The position numbers and the translations under genes are program-made. DNA of 64,000 nt from Aquatica leii. Its lineage: Eukaryota; Arthropoda; Insecta; Coleoptera; Lampyridae. Location: contig CM069434.1 of the NCBI GenBank assembly GCA_035610365.1, positions 123,808,895 through 123,872,894 of the forward strand, written 5' to 3'. The notes beneath the pieces are model-generated. The model was not told the origin of the DNA. It worked only from the letters and a program-made list of their open reading frames with translations, and made no database searches. This document shows, piece after piece, positions 1 through 10,731 of this stretch. The number at the start of each line of letters is the position of its first letter. Position 1 is the first letter of the stretch.

Positions 1-5
1 AATAA

Positions 6-96
6 TACAGGTATACCTCGCTAATACGGCGGGTTCGGTTCCAGACCACAGCCGTAATACGGACATCGCCGTAAAGCGAGTCACTTGCTTTTTTTA
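6..96. mobile_element. pogo/Tigger-like terminal fragment
   Basis: The sequence beginning CAGGTATACCTCGCTAATAC after a TA dinucleotide, followed by GGTTCGGTTCCAGACCAC and by GTAAAGCGAGTCA near position 90, resembles the ends of Tigger/pogo elements as I remember them (CAGGNATACCTCG..., GGTTCCAGACCAC, AAAGCGAGTCA). These insert at TA. The piece abuts the RNase H end of the gypsy-B remnant, so it probably inserted into it. The rest of the element would lie left of the window. The match rests on recall of the consensus, not on a search. Confidence 0.5.
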
Positions 97-104
97 ACTC
101 GCTA

Positions 105-620
105 CAACATATAACACCTTTATACTGTACGGTTTGTAATCTGTGTCAATTGTAAACTTTCGACCTTCCAAGTAATGACAGAATTTGTTTATGGTTACGT
201 ATACTGCTAATAATTTACGGTCATACGCGCTATATTTGAACCGGGTAGATGTTAGCTTATTTGAAGCAAAAGTAATTGGTTGCCATGACTCTTCGCAATT
301 TTGGAGATGTGCACAAAATTGGATGCATTGACAAATAAGGCTCGAGGAGCATCTGGAGATAGGTGCACGAGTTGCATTGCGGTCAATGACTTCATAGCGT
401 CTTCAAATGCACGTTCTATTTCTTTAGTCCAAACAATTGTACGATTGTCTGAACCGTTTGAAGCAAAAGACAGATAGTTGAGTGGATCTTGTACGGTAGC
501 TGCGTCTTTTATGAATCTTCTATAATACTTCAACATACCTAGGAAGCGTCGGAGCTGTTTTACTATGGCTGGTTTTTTCCTAAACAAATTTTAACTTTGG
601 CACAAGATGTTACGAACCCT
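105..620 (-). pseudogene. Ty3/gypsy (gypsy-B) pol remnant: RT thumb and RNase H
   Basis: Read on the minus strand, 587-252 gives VKQLRRFLGMLKYYRRFIKD, the conserved connection between reverse transcriptase and RNase H of Ty3/gypsy elements, followed by a mutated RNase H start (FVNAS where TDAS is usual). After a frameshift near 300-250, RNase H continues in another frame to about 110, including YDRKLLAVY and EGRKFTIDTDYKP. Frameshifts and stops show it is dead. It is the downstream half of the RT fragment at 3120-3476, separated from it by the R1a insertion. The wording of the motifs is closest to the CsRn1-type gypsy group, an impression from memory. Confidence 0.75.
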
Positions 621-3110
621 GCTCGACCAAATCGCACTAGTCGGAGATAGGGGAGGTTCTAAGTAAATAGAAATTAAAGTAAAAACTCCTGTTTCGATCA
701 AGACAGAAGGTTCAAGCTTGCAACAAAAACAGGTTCGTAACCCTCAACGGACAAAAAGAAAGTAAGATGTATAACAACTTTAATTTATTATTGTAGATTA
801 TTAACAACGAGCACAAGAATTTATTGTAAATTATTTAACGATGGTTATATAAACACCGGAAGTAACGCAAACACACAATACATAGACTTAAATTACACAT
901 AGGGTGTATATAGAGAAAACATAAATTGATTTTAACAAATAGTCTATGGTTAAGAGCATGCGATACGCAAAAATAATTAATGATAATACCTACATGATAT
1001 TGAAACAAGTGATGTAATTACGTAATTTAGAATAAAATAAAAAAATTTCGTGAGAGACCTCAATGACAACGCAAATGTAATTAAATAAGACTTACCTACA
1101 ATCCAAAACTTGCCCGAAGAAAACGTTATCCTCGTTGAGCCGATCTGGATTATTAATGAACAGAACAAATCGTGTCAGCACAATGACTCACCAAAACAAA
1201 AATCTACAACACTATTAATTAATGCTAAAAGGAATTAGAAATAAGAACCGGTTATCGAATGCACACATTAAACTAAAGGTGATATCGCAGTCTATTGATT
1301 CATAAGGAACAGTACATCGGAAAAAATTTCCATCTCGACGCGTCCTTTTTAGATTTAAATTTTGGTTTTCAAATTATAATATTTCTATTAAGGTATTTGG
1401 TAGATATTAACCCTTTATTTGTGGAGAATACACCGAATACACGTGGACTAACACGTGTCGGGTCGTGCTAACAAATTAACATAGAAATTAGAAATCAATT
1501 TTAAAAACTAATAGTAAAAGCTTACCCTGTGATGAATAAACTAATAGAAACGCGTTGTCGTTTTATATCATAGCTTCAGCACACGCCAATGTTAGAAAAT
1601 TAATGTAGACATCGCAAGCACGATTTTAAGTAATGTACGGTTTAACGTCTTGACAAGAAATGAAGTAAAAGCAAAACTCGTTAGAGGGCGTTGTAGATAA
1701 GTAAAAATCTAACTTCAGTGCTGTAACGTGCACATTTTTTACGTTTGAATATGTCTGTTTTTAAGTAACATTTTTGTGTTCACTGTTGATATAAATTCTT
1801 TTGCGCAAAGCATTTCGCGCACTGACATGCGTTTTGAGCCTTCTTCTTAAGTACGAAGTCAACCATCTGCATCTTACGTTCGCGATGAAGTGAAGTAGAC
1901 ATTTTTTTGCGTGTTGCAAGTTATGCCGGCGTTTGGTAGTAGCACCTTCGTTTGGTAGTAAGACTTGCGTTTTGTGGTATTATTTGCGTTTCGTTGTTGA
2001 ATTTACGAAATTAATACGATAAACCCGTTAATTCGTAGGGGTAAGTCATTTTTGTTTCGATTCGCATTGTTTAATACATCGCAATTTACGTTTTAGTTTT
2101 TTGGTTTTTGGTTTGTTTGTTTATGGTACTTGGTTTCAAATCTACGAAAAAGAATTAAATATACGATTTACGGAAATTGCATCATATTACGTCATTTCAA
2201 TGAATCATATGATGACCACGCCTAAATGGAAAGTTGCGCAATAATTTTTTCTACGTTCGAATTGGAAGTTGTTGCTTTTGATATACGACTACGTTTTCTG
2301 ATTTATTCGATGCTTTTTGATTTATGTACGTGCTAATTCGTTTATGGTTACGAAAACTTCGTTTGGATACGTACGCCTTTTTACGATTTTGATGTTTGAA
2401 ATGCGATATTAAGATATGGTTTTACGATGCACGTTTGATGTTAGTCACAACGTCGCTGTTACGATGAATTTCCGTTACGAATTATGATTTTTTTTTGGAT
2501 GTTGCGAATGAAAATTTTACGCTACGTTTGTTTTACGATATTCTGGTTAATGGATCTGTACGAATATTAGATCAATCAGGATAAATACGGAAAATATGGA
2601 AATTTAGATATGCATTTCAAGAATTTCGTAATGTTGCGTCATCGCATAAATTAGATGAGAACGCGTCACTGACCTCACCAATTCGACTTGCGCATTAAAG
2701 TTTGAAAGCAGGTAACTTTAAATTTATATTTGACCTTCGATACTGTCAAAATATGTAAATATGTTTTTTTGTTATTATGTTAGTGTTAATCTTTTGGTTT
2801 CAATATTTAACCATTTTAATATAAAAAATATTGTGGCGTCCAAATTATAAAACTTTTGTGTTTATCAAATTGAAAATTTTTAATCTTAAGTAACGTAAGA
2901 ATTCCCACGACTCTAATTAAATAAATATGAAAATTCTCATTGCTCTTATGTAGTTTGTGTTTAATGTGTGTTTTAAATAAATATTTTTGTGAGCTGGCTG
3001 GTGCATTAATTCATTTATTTGTTATGCGTTTGTTTTATGTTAAGTAAGTTTTTTATTGTTACAGTGCAATGAATATACAGGGTAGTACATTTTGAAATGT
3101 ATGCACGTAA
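617..3110. repeat. R1a, long noncoding insertion inside gypsy-B
   Basis: About 2.5 kb without a credible ORF splits one gypsy pol into two collinear halves. Its first 1.1 kb (to about 1740) is a diverged direct copy of 7222-8388. Shared blocks include GTCGGAGATAGGGGAGGTTC near 650 and 7250, CATGCGATAC near 957 and 7599, and GGTTTAACGTCTTGACA near 1637 and 8269. It begins near TTACGAACC and ends TACAGGGTA...CACGTAA, as the other copy does, so the termini share a short inverted TTACG. TAACTTT occurs just outside both sides (592-598, 3111-3117) but about 19 bp off at the left, so a target duplication is only possible. The 1740-3080 part is absent from the other copy. Confidence 0.6.
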
Positions 3111-3119
3111 TAACTTTAA

Positions 3120-3476
3120 CTCGGGTATCTGGAGGTCGACAACTTCAGCAGAAACTGTGTATCTTAGAAAATCGATTTAATGTTGGCTTAAAGTGCATTT
3201 CGAAGGGTTAATGACTACACCAAATTCCTGAAGTCTGTGATAGAATTGGCGTAAGTGTTCTACGTGTTATTTGGGCGACTCTGAAGCTATAAGAATGTCG
3301 TCTAGGTAGGCGTACGCAAAGTTCAACTCTCTCAAGACGTGATCAATAAAACGCTGGATAGTTTGTGCAGCATTACAAAGACCAAAAATCACATGTGTAA
3401 ACTCGTACAGCCCAAAAGGTGTAGTAATTGCTGTCTTAGGAATGTCTGCTGTCAGGTCTCTTGTAGAGAATATCAA
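3120..3476 (-). pseudogene. Ty3/gypsy (gypsy-B) reverse transcriptase remnant
   Basis: The minus-strand translation of 3476-3267 contains AITTPFGLYEFTHVIFGLCN and the catalytic motif YLDD (AYAYLDDILIASESP), the palm of a Ty3/gypsy reverse transcriptase. After a frameshift it continues as EHLRQFYHRLQEFGVVINP and on to a FLxxTVSAE-like block near 3120, where the R1a insertion begins. The upstream fingers are missing between here and the protease at 3700-3800, so the copy is deleted as well as frameshifted. It continues at 620-105. Confidence 0.8.
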
Positions 3477-3699
3477 TTTCTGATGTAGCTGTTATAGAGA
3501 TAGAGTAATTATCGTGTATGAGTAATCTTCGCACGAACGTCATTCTTGATTTTTCTTGACAGCTAGGTGCAAAAGAGAAAACCAGCACGATTTAGACTCT
3601 CGGTTGGGCAGTTACTGGGGATCCGGTTGTCGTTTCGATATGATGTTCAATCTTCAAGTTTGAAATTGATTTGTAGCACTATTAGTTCGTACGTATTTA

Positions 3700-4678
3700 T
3701 GGGGAAACTGTTCGCGGCATACAGCACAAAGTTTGTAGGGGACTAGAAATACGCGACATTTTTTCGCGGAAACACACTAATGTCGGCATCTTTGACTATT
3801 AAAAATTGTCTTTTACATATGGCGTCGGTTACAAAGAGGCGCTTGGAGAGAGTCACTACACCGTCGTTAATCGCCCATATTCGCAACGGTTGTAGTCGTT
3901 TCCCGAGGAAACGGTTGCGTTTACACAAAATAGTCGGTGATAATAACACTCACCCGGATTATTGGCATGCATGTGTGGTCGTGGACAGGAGCGAGAACGG
4001 CAACGGTTTCTCTAGAAATTGCGTCCGTTGTTGCACTGACATCGTTAGAGCTTCGATTTGGCGTTGCAACTCTTGAATATGCGATTCTTTTGTCGGTTGG
4101 TCTGCGCCGGTCGGTTGCGGAAGTGGGCGTGTAAGAGCGGCAACGTTTGACGCTGTGTTGTATGAATTAACCTACGCCATTTTGCTAGCGATGTCGAGCA
4201 GTTTTTTGATTGCAACGCCGTCGCTGGTTGAAAGCACTAACTGCACCTGAATGGGTAACCGTTGTTTCCACAAAGCTAAAATTACATTTTCCATCATCCG
4301 TCCTCCAGCTAGCGTTTGCATCTGATGGAGCAACTGTCAAGGATTGCGGTTGCCGAGTTCTATCTCGTTTAGTAACTTTTTCAGGTGGCGATTTTCTGAA
4401 TCAAATAAATGTTCGGTTAAACGTTTGTTTATTTCCTCATACTTATGTTTCTCCGAAGGATTCGTTATTTAGTCGAAAACTTGTTGAAACACCGATGAAT
4501 CGAGTATGACCACTACAGCGAAATATTTATTTAGGTAATCTGTAACTTTTTGATTATAAAATTGAGTTTCCACTTGAGCGGACCAGAGTACTGGGTTTGA
4601 TAGCAAAAACGATGGTAGCTCTATTTGCGCTAAACTGGATATTTGAGGTTCGAATCCGGCGTTTGCTTGAGCTTCCAT
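3700..4678 (-). pseudogene. Ty3/gypsy (gypsy-B) gag and protease remnant
   Basis: The minus-strand ORF starting at 4678 contains IELPSFLLSNPVLWSAQVETQ, matching the capsid start typical of insect gypsy gag (PpFW..P..WF.QvE.qF). In shifted frames near 4360-4150 it continues with LLHQMQTLAGG and ALWKQRLPIQVQ, the capsid C-terminal region. Near 3900-3780 a protease-like stretch (RLFVTDAICKRQFLIVKDAD, then ISVFP) stands where RLFVTD...FLVDTGADVSVFP is expected, so the catalytic DTG is lost. Many frameshifts make this a dead copy. Its 5' LTR probably lies in 4770-5037 but could not be delimited. Confidence 0.65.
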
Positions 4679-4689
4679 TGTGATCTCGA

Positions 4690-5045
4690 CGCACGTGGTA
4701 GTTTAAATTAAAACATTTTGTATATATTGCATTTGTAGGATTGCTAGAGGTTAAAATGAAATATGACACCGTGTCTTAACTAAATTTATTTTAAAAACTA
4801 AACAATGGAAACGTAACTTAACAAACAGTTTAATGTGTACAGTACGTGTACTAATAAGACAACCTAACCTTCCTTTCTTTCTGTCTTATATTCCCGTTAG
4901 CGTTACCGCAGGCGCACTTAAATATTCTTGCTGCCGTTTGTTGTAGACGAGGTTTGTTTATCCGCTACAGCAATATATTCGTTTGTGGATTGTAACCGTT
5001 TTTATTGATACAATTTCAAATTTTTCGTTTATTAAATCTAACTGA
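4690..5045. other. Noncoding; probable gypsy-B 5' leader and LTR
   Basis: No coding signal is seen. By position (upstream of the minus-strand gag that starts at 4678) it should hold the leader and 5' LTR of gypsy-B. Gypsy-A inserted at about 5045, possibly inside that LTR. No second copy of the LTR is present to confirm this. Confidence 0.3.
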
Positions 5046-5184
5046 TGTTAGAATCAATCCTTTATTTTCTTTTTTAAACCACAACAAAGTTACCAACTAT
5101 ATTAATACCAACTTAAACTTAATTCTATACGAAACTTACTTACTCAAATAAGAGGGAAATTCAAATTTAACAAAAGAACTAACA
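5046..5184 (-). repeat. gypsy-A 3' LTR
   Basis: This is a 139-bp repeat with inverted ends TGTTAG / CTAACA. It shares long blocks (TCTTTTTTAAACCACAAC; TACTCAAATAAGAGGGAAAT) with the split copy at 8697-10818. Confidence 0.8.
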
Positions 5185-5339
5185 ATTCGGCCACACGGAG
5201 CGTTAGCCCACAATTCAATATGCGAGGACTCGATAATCCCTTTATATGGAATTTGCGTAACTTGGTATTCTTCTAAGTCGCCAACCACATACCTGTCGTT
5301 TGACATTACCGCTAATTAATTTTTTTTTAAGTTGACTTA

Positions 5340-5779
5340 TTTCAGAATCCGACTACTGCTTTACCGCTAAAATTCGATTAAAACTATTTTGTTCTAAAAC
5401 TAAGATAGCACAACAACGAGAAAGTAGATCTACATAAGAGGACCCAACGCATTATTCTAGGTATAATTTCCTTCTTGCTAAATGTTAGGCAAATATTGTT
5501 GCAATCGGTCACTACTTTAAATTTAATTTTGTCAAGAAAGGTGTGAAACCTCTTGATCAAGCACACGATAGCTAGACACTCCAACTCGTAGCTATGAAAA
5601 CGCAATTCTACCTCAGTCGTGCGCCTACTATAATAAAATACAGGATGGAACCTTCCATCTTCCTGCCTTTGCAACAGTATCCTACCAAACCCTGCCTTGC
5701 TTGCGTCGCAATGCATTTCAGTGTCAGCGCATGGCGAATATAAACTCAAAACGGGTCTTACTGCTAATAAAGACTTCAA
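5340..5779 (-). pseudogene. gypsy-A RNase H remnant
   Basis: The minus-strand translation from 5779 gives ADTEMHCDASKAGFGRILLQ, followed by FYYSRRTTEVELRFHSYELE, LAIVCLIKRFHTFL and KFKVVTDCNN. These are the three conserved blocks of gypsy RNase H (DAS...G, E...LA, TD). The copy is about 130 residues and ends close to the 3' LTR, so the tether and the integrase are missing. An upstream frameshift separates it from the RT thumb. Confidence 0.75.
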
Positions 5780-5812
5780 GGTACTTCCGCAACTTTAAAA
5801 TTAGATTCTTTT

Positions 5813-6019
5813 TTACAACGGCTTTGCCAGAATGGAAAAATCCTTAATATACATACGAAAATAAGAGGCCAACCCCACAAAACTGTGAACCTGCTTTTGG
5901 TATTGTGGCATTGGGAACTCCAATACTACTTTCACATTTTCCATGCTTGGCATTATCCCTTGTACCGATATATTATATCGTAAGTAAAGTAGTCTATTTC
6001 TCGCATTAGAACTGAACAC
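5813..6019 (-). pseudogene. gypsy-A reverse transcriptase thumb remnant
   Basis: The minus-strand product contains NVKVVLEFPMPQYQKQVHSF and VGLASYFRMYIKDFSILAKPL, the thumb/connection of a gypsy reverse transcriptase. The RT fingers and palm, including any YxDD motif, are absent: the protease C-terminus lies directly upstream at about 6100. An internal deletion removed them. Confidence 0.7.
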
Positions 6020-6079
6020 TTATCAAGAAATTCTATATGCAAAGTTGGAGGATCAACCCATTCGACTACAATACTAAAG

Positions 6080-6640
6080 TCTGCAAGAATGACTTTAATT
6101 TTTGGCCTACTCAAAAAATTCCTACCCAGTAAATAATTACAAGGATACCTTGTGTCACTACATAAAAAGTTAATGAGTTTCTATTTTACCCTCTAACATG
6201 CACACAAATTCAACTTAAAGTTGTTGATTTCGACAATTTTTTTCGTTACATCACAACTCCCTATTAAAAATTTAGGAACTTAATGACTTAGCAAAATAGG
6301 TGACCCCGAGTCTACAACAGCATTACATCTTACATACTCACATTTTACATTATTTTTTATTACAATTGGTACTACATACGCTGGATACAACGGTCCATCC
6401 ATCATCACTGCTGTGGTTGTTGAATCTGGTTCTTGAACACTTTTAGAAGTACCTGCTGTAGTTACTTCAGACATTCGTGGACATGAACCTCATTGATGAC
6501 CAACTTCACCATGAGTGTAGCATGCACATTTTTCTCGTCTGGGTTTTGGACAAGCTGTCGAGACGTGACCAGGTTTACCACAATTGTAACCTTTAACCAT
6601 TGGCTGCCTACGTTGTGCCATACGACTAACGAAACCATGC
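6080..6640 (-). pseudogene. gypsy-A zinc knuckle and aspartic protease remnant
   Basis: Minus-strand frames near 6600-6500 read CYNCGKPGHVSTACPKPRRE, a CX2CX4HX4C nucleocapsid knuckle. From 6474 the retropepsin region follows, with NAVVDSGSPILL holding the active-site DSG. Its C-terminal part near 6140-6110 contains LLGRNFL, the usual (I/L)LGxDFL element. Stops and frameshifts interrupt the chain. Confidence 0.65.
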
Positions 6641-6768
6641 TGGGTATTCCGTACAGGTAGTGTAACAGGATCTTGAATATTCTTTTGGTAGTAGTTGAAA
6701 CTTACCGATGATCTTTCACTATTTGTAATTTCATTAATTACTTTCAGCAGATGATTTAACTGTTTGAA

Positions 6769-7200
6769 TTACTTCATCTTGGCCTGTATTTGTATTGCTG
6801 GGTTATCTATTCCCTCTATAGTGTATTTGATCAAGTGTTCTTTTTCTAACCTTAGCTTATTGCCGAATAATATTTTATCGGTGTAATATGAATTAAATAA
6901 TTCTGTCCTCTTCCACTTACGATTTTTGAACTGTCTCATTAGTGTAATTGTGCCTTCCTTAACTTTAAACATATTTCGCATGACTGTCTTTAATTCTTCA
7001 TACTCCAAACTACCATTTTCTGACTTCGAATGAAACCACGCCAACAAAGGGCCTTCCAATTTACTAATCATTACTAACACCAAGGTCACATCATTTGGTT
7101 TATACATACTTCTTACGTTGTCGATCCTTTTAAATCAAGCATTAATACAATTGGAACCATCGCTTTTAAATATTAGAATTAGAGACGCTAATTCCTTTAT
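6769..7200 (-). pseudogene. gypsy-A gag capsid remnant
   Basis: The minus-strand product from 7107 (KPNDVTLVLVMISKLEGPLL, then AWFHS) resembles the insect gypsy capsid pattern ...L.Gpa..W.... The same frame extends upstream to about 7190 through one TGA where a Trp is expected (INAxFKRIDNVRSM). The N-terminal part of the same gag lies at 8389-8614, beyond the R1b insertion. Confidence 0.6.
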
Positions 7201-7221
7201 TGTGTTACAAGCTTATAGGTC

Positions 7222-8388
7222 TTACGAACCTTGCACGGCCAACTCACACAGTCGGAGATAGGGGAGGTTCAAGTAAATAATATATAAGGGCGCCAGATCT
7301 TTTATAAGTAAGACTTTTGTCTAGATCAGGACAGACGGTCCAAGCTTGTAACAAACTTTAGGTTCGTAATCCTTGTTACCCTGATGTTCGTGTAACCACA
7401 ATAAAAGAGAAAGGTATGTTACCATAAAGGAAAGATAAAATAGGTATAACAACTTTAATTTAATAACGTAGATTATTAACAACAAATATATCTAATTCTC
7501 AATCCATAAATGCCAGAAGTATCCGCAACACACAATAGATAAGTTTAAACAAAATGAATAGCAAAGAAAATTACATAATAAATATCGTTTGTACACAGCA
7601 TGCGATACACACAAAATAATTAGTGAAACTATCTCAATGGTATTGAAACAGTTATTATAATTACAAAAATTAACATAAGCAAAAATTTCGTGAGTTACTT
7701 TTCTGACAGCGACAAAATAATTAAATAAACTTACCTACAATGTAGTACCTACTTGTTCGAAGGAAACGTTTTCCTCGTTTAGTCAGCCTGTAATAAATTT
7801 GAGTAGCAAATCGTGTCAACACAATGACTCACGAAAGCAAGATCTACAAAATTGTTAATTACTGCTAAAAGAAAGTACACATAACATAATCCGATTATCG
7901 AATGCTGTTGTACACATTCAGTGAAAGTTGGTTTCGCATATGTTTGCCGCATAAGTAGGATCTCGAAGAAAAGTTCTTGTCTTCGGTTTATAGTTTTAAA
8001 CGTAGGCCTTACAGAGTTATATTGATCTATTTATCGATATTAATCCCTGATCAATAATGCATCGAAACGTACAGCCAAAAACGTCGCGGGACGGCTATCA
8101 AATTAAGAAAATTACCAAAGAATTTAAAAAAATTGATATAAACAGCTTACCTTATGACGAATAAACTACTTTAAATGCGTAATGAAATTATAATTTCATT
8201 TTCATTACCGTTGATGTATTAGAAACTTCAAGTTTTAAACGGCACAGGCCATTTTAGGTAGTTGTCGGTTTAACGTCTTGACAGGAAATGACAGTAAAAA
8301 GAAAAATCGGCAAAAGGCGTCAAAACCAAAATCTAATTTTAATTCAACCAATGTACAGGGTATTACGTTATGAAATTTTTCCACGTAA
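7222..8388. repeat. R1b, noncoding insertion inside gypsy-A gag
   Basis: This is a diverged direct copy of the first 1.1 kb and the terminal about 40 bp of R1a. It starts CTTACGAACC, carries the shared block GTCGGAGATAGGGGAGGTTC, and ends TACAGGGTA...CCACGTAA. No ORF is present. An internal inverted pair TTACGAACC (7224) / GGTTCGTAA (7362) bounds its first 150 bp, as in R1a (617 and 729). It lacks the extra 1.3 kb of R1a, so it is either a deletion derivative or the shorter form of the family. Confidence 0.65.
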
Positions 8389-8614
8389 CAATTGTTAATA
8401 AATTTCTTTCTCTAATAGCAATTGCACTAACGGTCGCTGCTACTACTTCTTCTAATGTTGCACTTGAACCGCCCATTCGAGATTCTGCACTTGCTTCATC
8501 TAAGTTTCCTGCGTTTACATTCATACTACGAAAATTACAAACACGTGCTTTTAGGTTAAAATTTCTTCCTACGTTCCTTGGCCTAACTCCTTCGTAATTG
8601 CTCGTACCAATCAC
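8389..8614 (-). pseudogene. gypsy-A gag N-terminal fragment
   Basis: A minus-strand reading frame starts with ATG at 8614, 83 bp inside the 5' LTR, and runs about 75 residues (MIGTSNYEGVRPRNVGRNFN...) to the R1b boundary. Its position directly after the LTR and before the capsid fragment at 7200-6769 makes it the gag N-terminus. This is a positional call; the sequence itself has no diagnostic motif. Confidence 0.45.
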
Positions 8615-8696
8615 TCTTTATATCCTACTCTTACTTAATTTTACTTGTATCTTCATATTTCCATAGTTATATCCGTTATATCCCACTTCTGAGAAC

Positions 8697-8750
8697 TGTT
8701 AGGATCAATCTTTTATTTTCTTTTTTAAACCACAACGGTGTTGCTAACTA
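8697..8750 (-). repeat. gypsy-A 5' LTR, first part (split by the mariner-like element)
   Basis: This begins TGTTAGGATC and matches 5046-5100. It is interrupted after CTAACTA, where the mariner-like element is inserted at a TA. The LTR resumes at 10732. Confidence 0.8.
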
Positions 8751-9122
8751 CGTTCTGTCTCACGCTATGGGTACCCCATGGGATTTAACATGGGAAAATT
8801 GAAATTATTTTTTTCCTGCTTCCCAAATTAAAAATTGCAAAAATTTTGACGCAGATTTAAAGTGGCACTTAAAACGTTTCTAAAAACAATTTTTTTTAAT
8901 ATAATTTGATAATTAATAAATTAATTACAGGCATTTGAAATTCGAAATTTTGAAGGTTTTTCGCGCATGCGATTCAGATGGGCTATCTTCGGTTTTTAAA
9001 GTAATATGGATGCTAAAATTAAATTGTAGCCAGTCAAATCAACATTATGCAATTTTATTTTTGAGGAAATGGAAATTTGAAGAACAAAGACTAGAAAAAT
9101 TACATTTGAAAATTTTCTGTAG
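8751..9122 (+). repeat. Left long terminal inverted repeat of the mariner-like element
   Basis: About 370 bp matches the inverted sequence of 10366-10731. The blocks CGAAATTTTGAAGGTTTTTC, CATGCGATT and GAACAAAGACTAGAAAAATT occur in the same order in both arms, with small indels. Confidence 0.85.
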
Positions 9123-9239
9123 GCTAAAAAAAAATTGCGCCCGCATTTGCGTGCTAATAAACCAGCTTATGATTCCAAAATGAAATAAACTTGAATTATG
9201 TTCAAGTAAATAGGTATTACAAATCAAGTTAGCATTGAT

Positions 9240-10138
9240 TTGTTATAAAACATTTGAAGTGTTGACAGTCCACCACCCTTACACGATCATGAAGACAACC
9301 CTCAGAAGTTGGCAGTTCTTGCAGCTGTAGACCAAGATCCTGATGTTAGTTTGCGAGAAGTTGAAATTAATGTAGGTGTTCCTCGGTCGTCAGCATTCAG
9401 GTACCTCAAACAGGAGGACTTTAAAAGTTACCGTTGGCAATGCCATCAAGAATTATTACCACACGATTATTATGCTCGTATGAGATTTTGTGAAATAATC
9501 ACCGAAATGAACAATACTAATCGCGATTTTGTAAAAAACCTTTGTTTTTCGGATGAATGTTCATTTGGACTTGATGAAAGACCAAATCGACAAAATAATC
9601 GTACATGGTTTCTCGAAAATCCACACAAATTAGTAAATGGACCAAGTCAATAGCGACAAACTGTTAATGTTTGGATGGGCTTGCTGGGAAGTCATGTTAT
9701 TGGTCCTTTTTTCATTGAAGGTACACTTACTTTTATAAAATATCATTACTTTCTACTAGAAGAAGTGTTTCCACAACTGAATGATGTTGCGGGTGAAAAT
9801 CACCAAGTTTGTTTTATGCAGGATGGTGCTCCAGCCCATACTGCTAGACTAAACACTGGGCTTCTGAATGAAGCATTTCCAAATCAATTGATAGCCAAGA
9901 ATGGTCCCATTACATGGCCTGCTAGGTCACCTGATTTAAACCCGTGCGATTTTTTTTGTGGAGTTACATAAAAGAAAAATTATTCAAAGGAGGAAAACGG
10001 TATGAAAATAGGGACGCACTAAAAGATGAAATTCAAGTGATATGCCGAGCTATTACCATTCGTAAATTAGCCGAAACACGAAAAAGATTTGTTGAACAGC
10101 TAACTTATTGTACAGTTCAAACAGGAGGCATTTTTTAA
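9240..10138 (+). pseudogene. Mariner-like DDE transposase, inactivated
   Basis: The frame running through 9309-9953 reads QKLAVLAAVDQDPDVSLREV (helix-turn-helix), then FCFSDECSF-like FSDECSFGLDERPNRQN (first catalytic D), VNVWMGLLG, QDGAPAHTA (second D) and WPARSPDLNPCDFF (third D). About 36 residues separate the last two Asp, slightly more than the 34 of classical mariner. A TAG at 9651-9653 interrupts the frame, and a frameshift near 9955 moves the C-terminus (FKGGKRYENRDALKDEI...) to another frame. The N-terminal DNA-binding region seems shortened, since only about 120 bp lie between the left repeat and the first helix-turn-helix residues. No active enzyme can be made. Confidence 0.85.
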
Positions 10139-10365
10139 CACCTCATACCCAAATAGGTGATTCGCCGTGGTCATTCCGCCAAGCAACGGATCGACAATGT
10201 TAAAAAGGCCATTTACAGGGCCACAAATTCTCAATTGAAATAAATTTTTCTGCACGACGATTATTTGAGCAATCTTCCTGCGTTCGACCTATTGGTACCA
10301 CGATGAGTGTTCGTAGATACCTATGTAAATGTAAATTTATGTTCGATTAATTTTTTTTTCTAGTC

Positions 10366-10731
10366 TACTACAGAAAATTTTCAAATGTAATTTTTCTAGT
10401 CTTTGTTCTTCAAATTTCCATTTCCTCAAAAATAAAGTTGCATAATGTTAATTTGACGGGCTACAATTTAATTTTAGCATCTATATTACTTTAAAAACCG
10501 AAGATAGCCGATCTAAATCGCATGCGCGAAAAACCTTCAAAATTTCGAATTTCAAATTCATTTATTAATTATCAAATTATAATGAAAAAATTGTTTTTAG
10601 AAAAATTTTAAGTGCCACTTTAAATCTGCGTCAAAATTTTTGCGATTTTTTAATTTGGGAAGCAGGAAAAAAAATAATTTTAATTTTCCCATGTTAAATC
10701 CCATGGGGTACCCCTAACGTGGGACACAAGG
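10366..10731 (-). repeat. Right long terminal inverted repeat of the mariner-like element
   Basis: This is the inverted partner of 8751-9122. It ends in the inverted form of CCTTGTGTCCCACG and is followed by TA. Confidence 0.85.

Larger units (their letters stand above)
8751..10731 (+). mobile_element. Tc1/mariner-like element with about 370-bp terminal inverted repeats
   Basis: A 1,981-bp element flanked by TA on both sides (8749-8750, 10732-10733) interrupts a gypsy-A LTR whose undisturbed copy (5046-5184) confirms the joint. The ends are CGTTCTGTCTCACG and, inverted, CCTTGTGTCCCACG, both followed by GGTACCCCATGGGATTTAAC. The inverted repeats run from 8751 to about 9122 and from about 10366 to 10731, far longer than the roughly 30 bp of typical mariners. 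A decayed transposase lies between them. Confidence 0.85.

Noticed and set aside
4640..4665. GGTTCGAATCC, a perfect tRNA T-arm (B-box) sequence
   Set aside because: It lies inside the gypsy-B gag reading frame (NAGFEPQ). No acceptor stem, anticodon arm or A-box fits around it.
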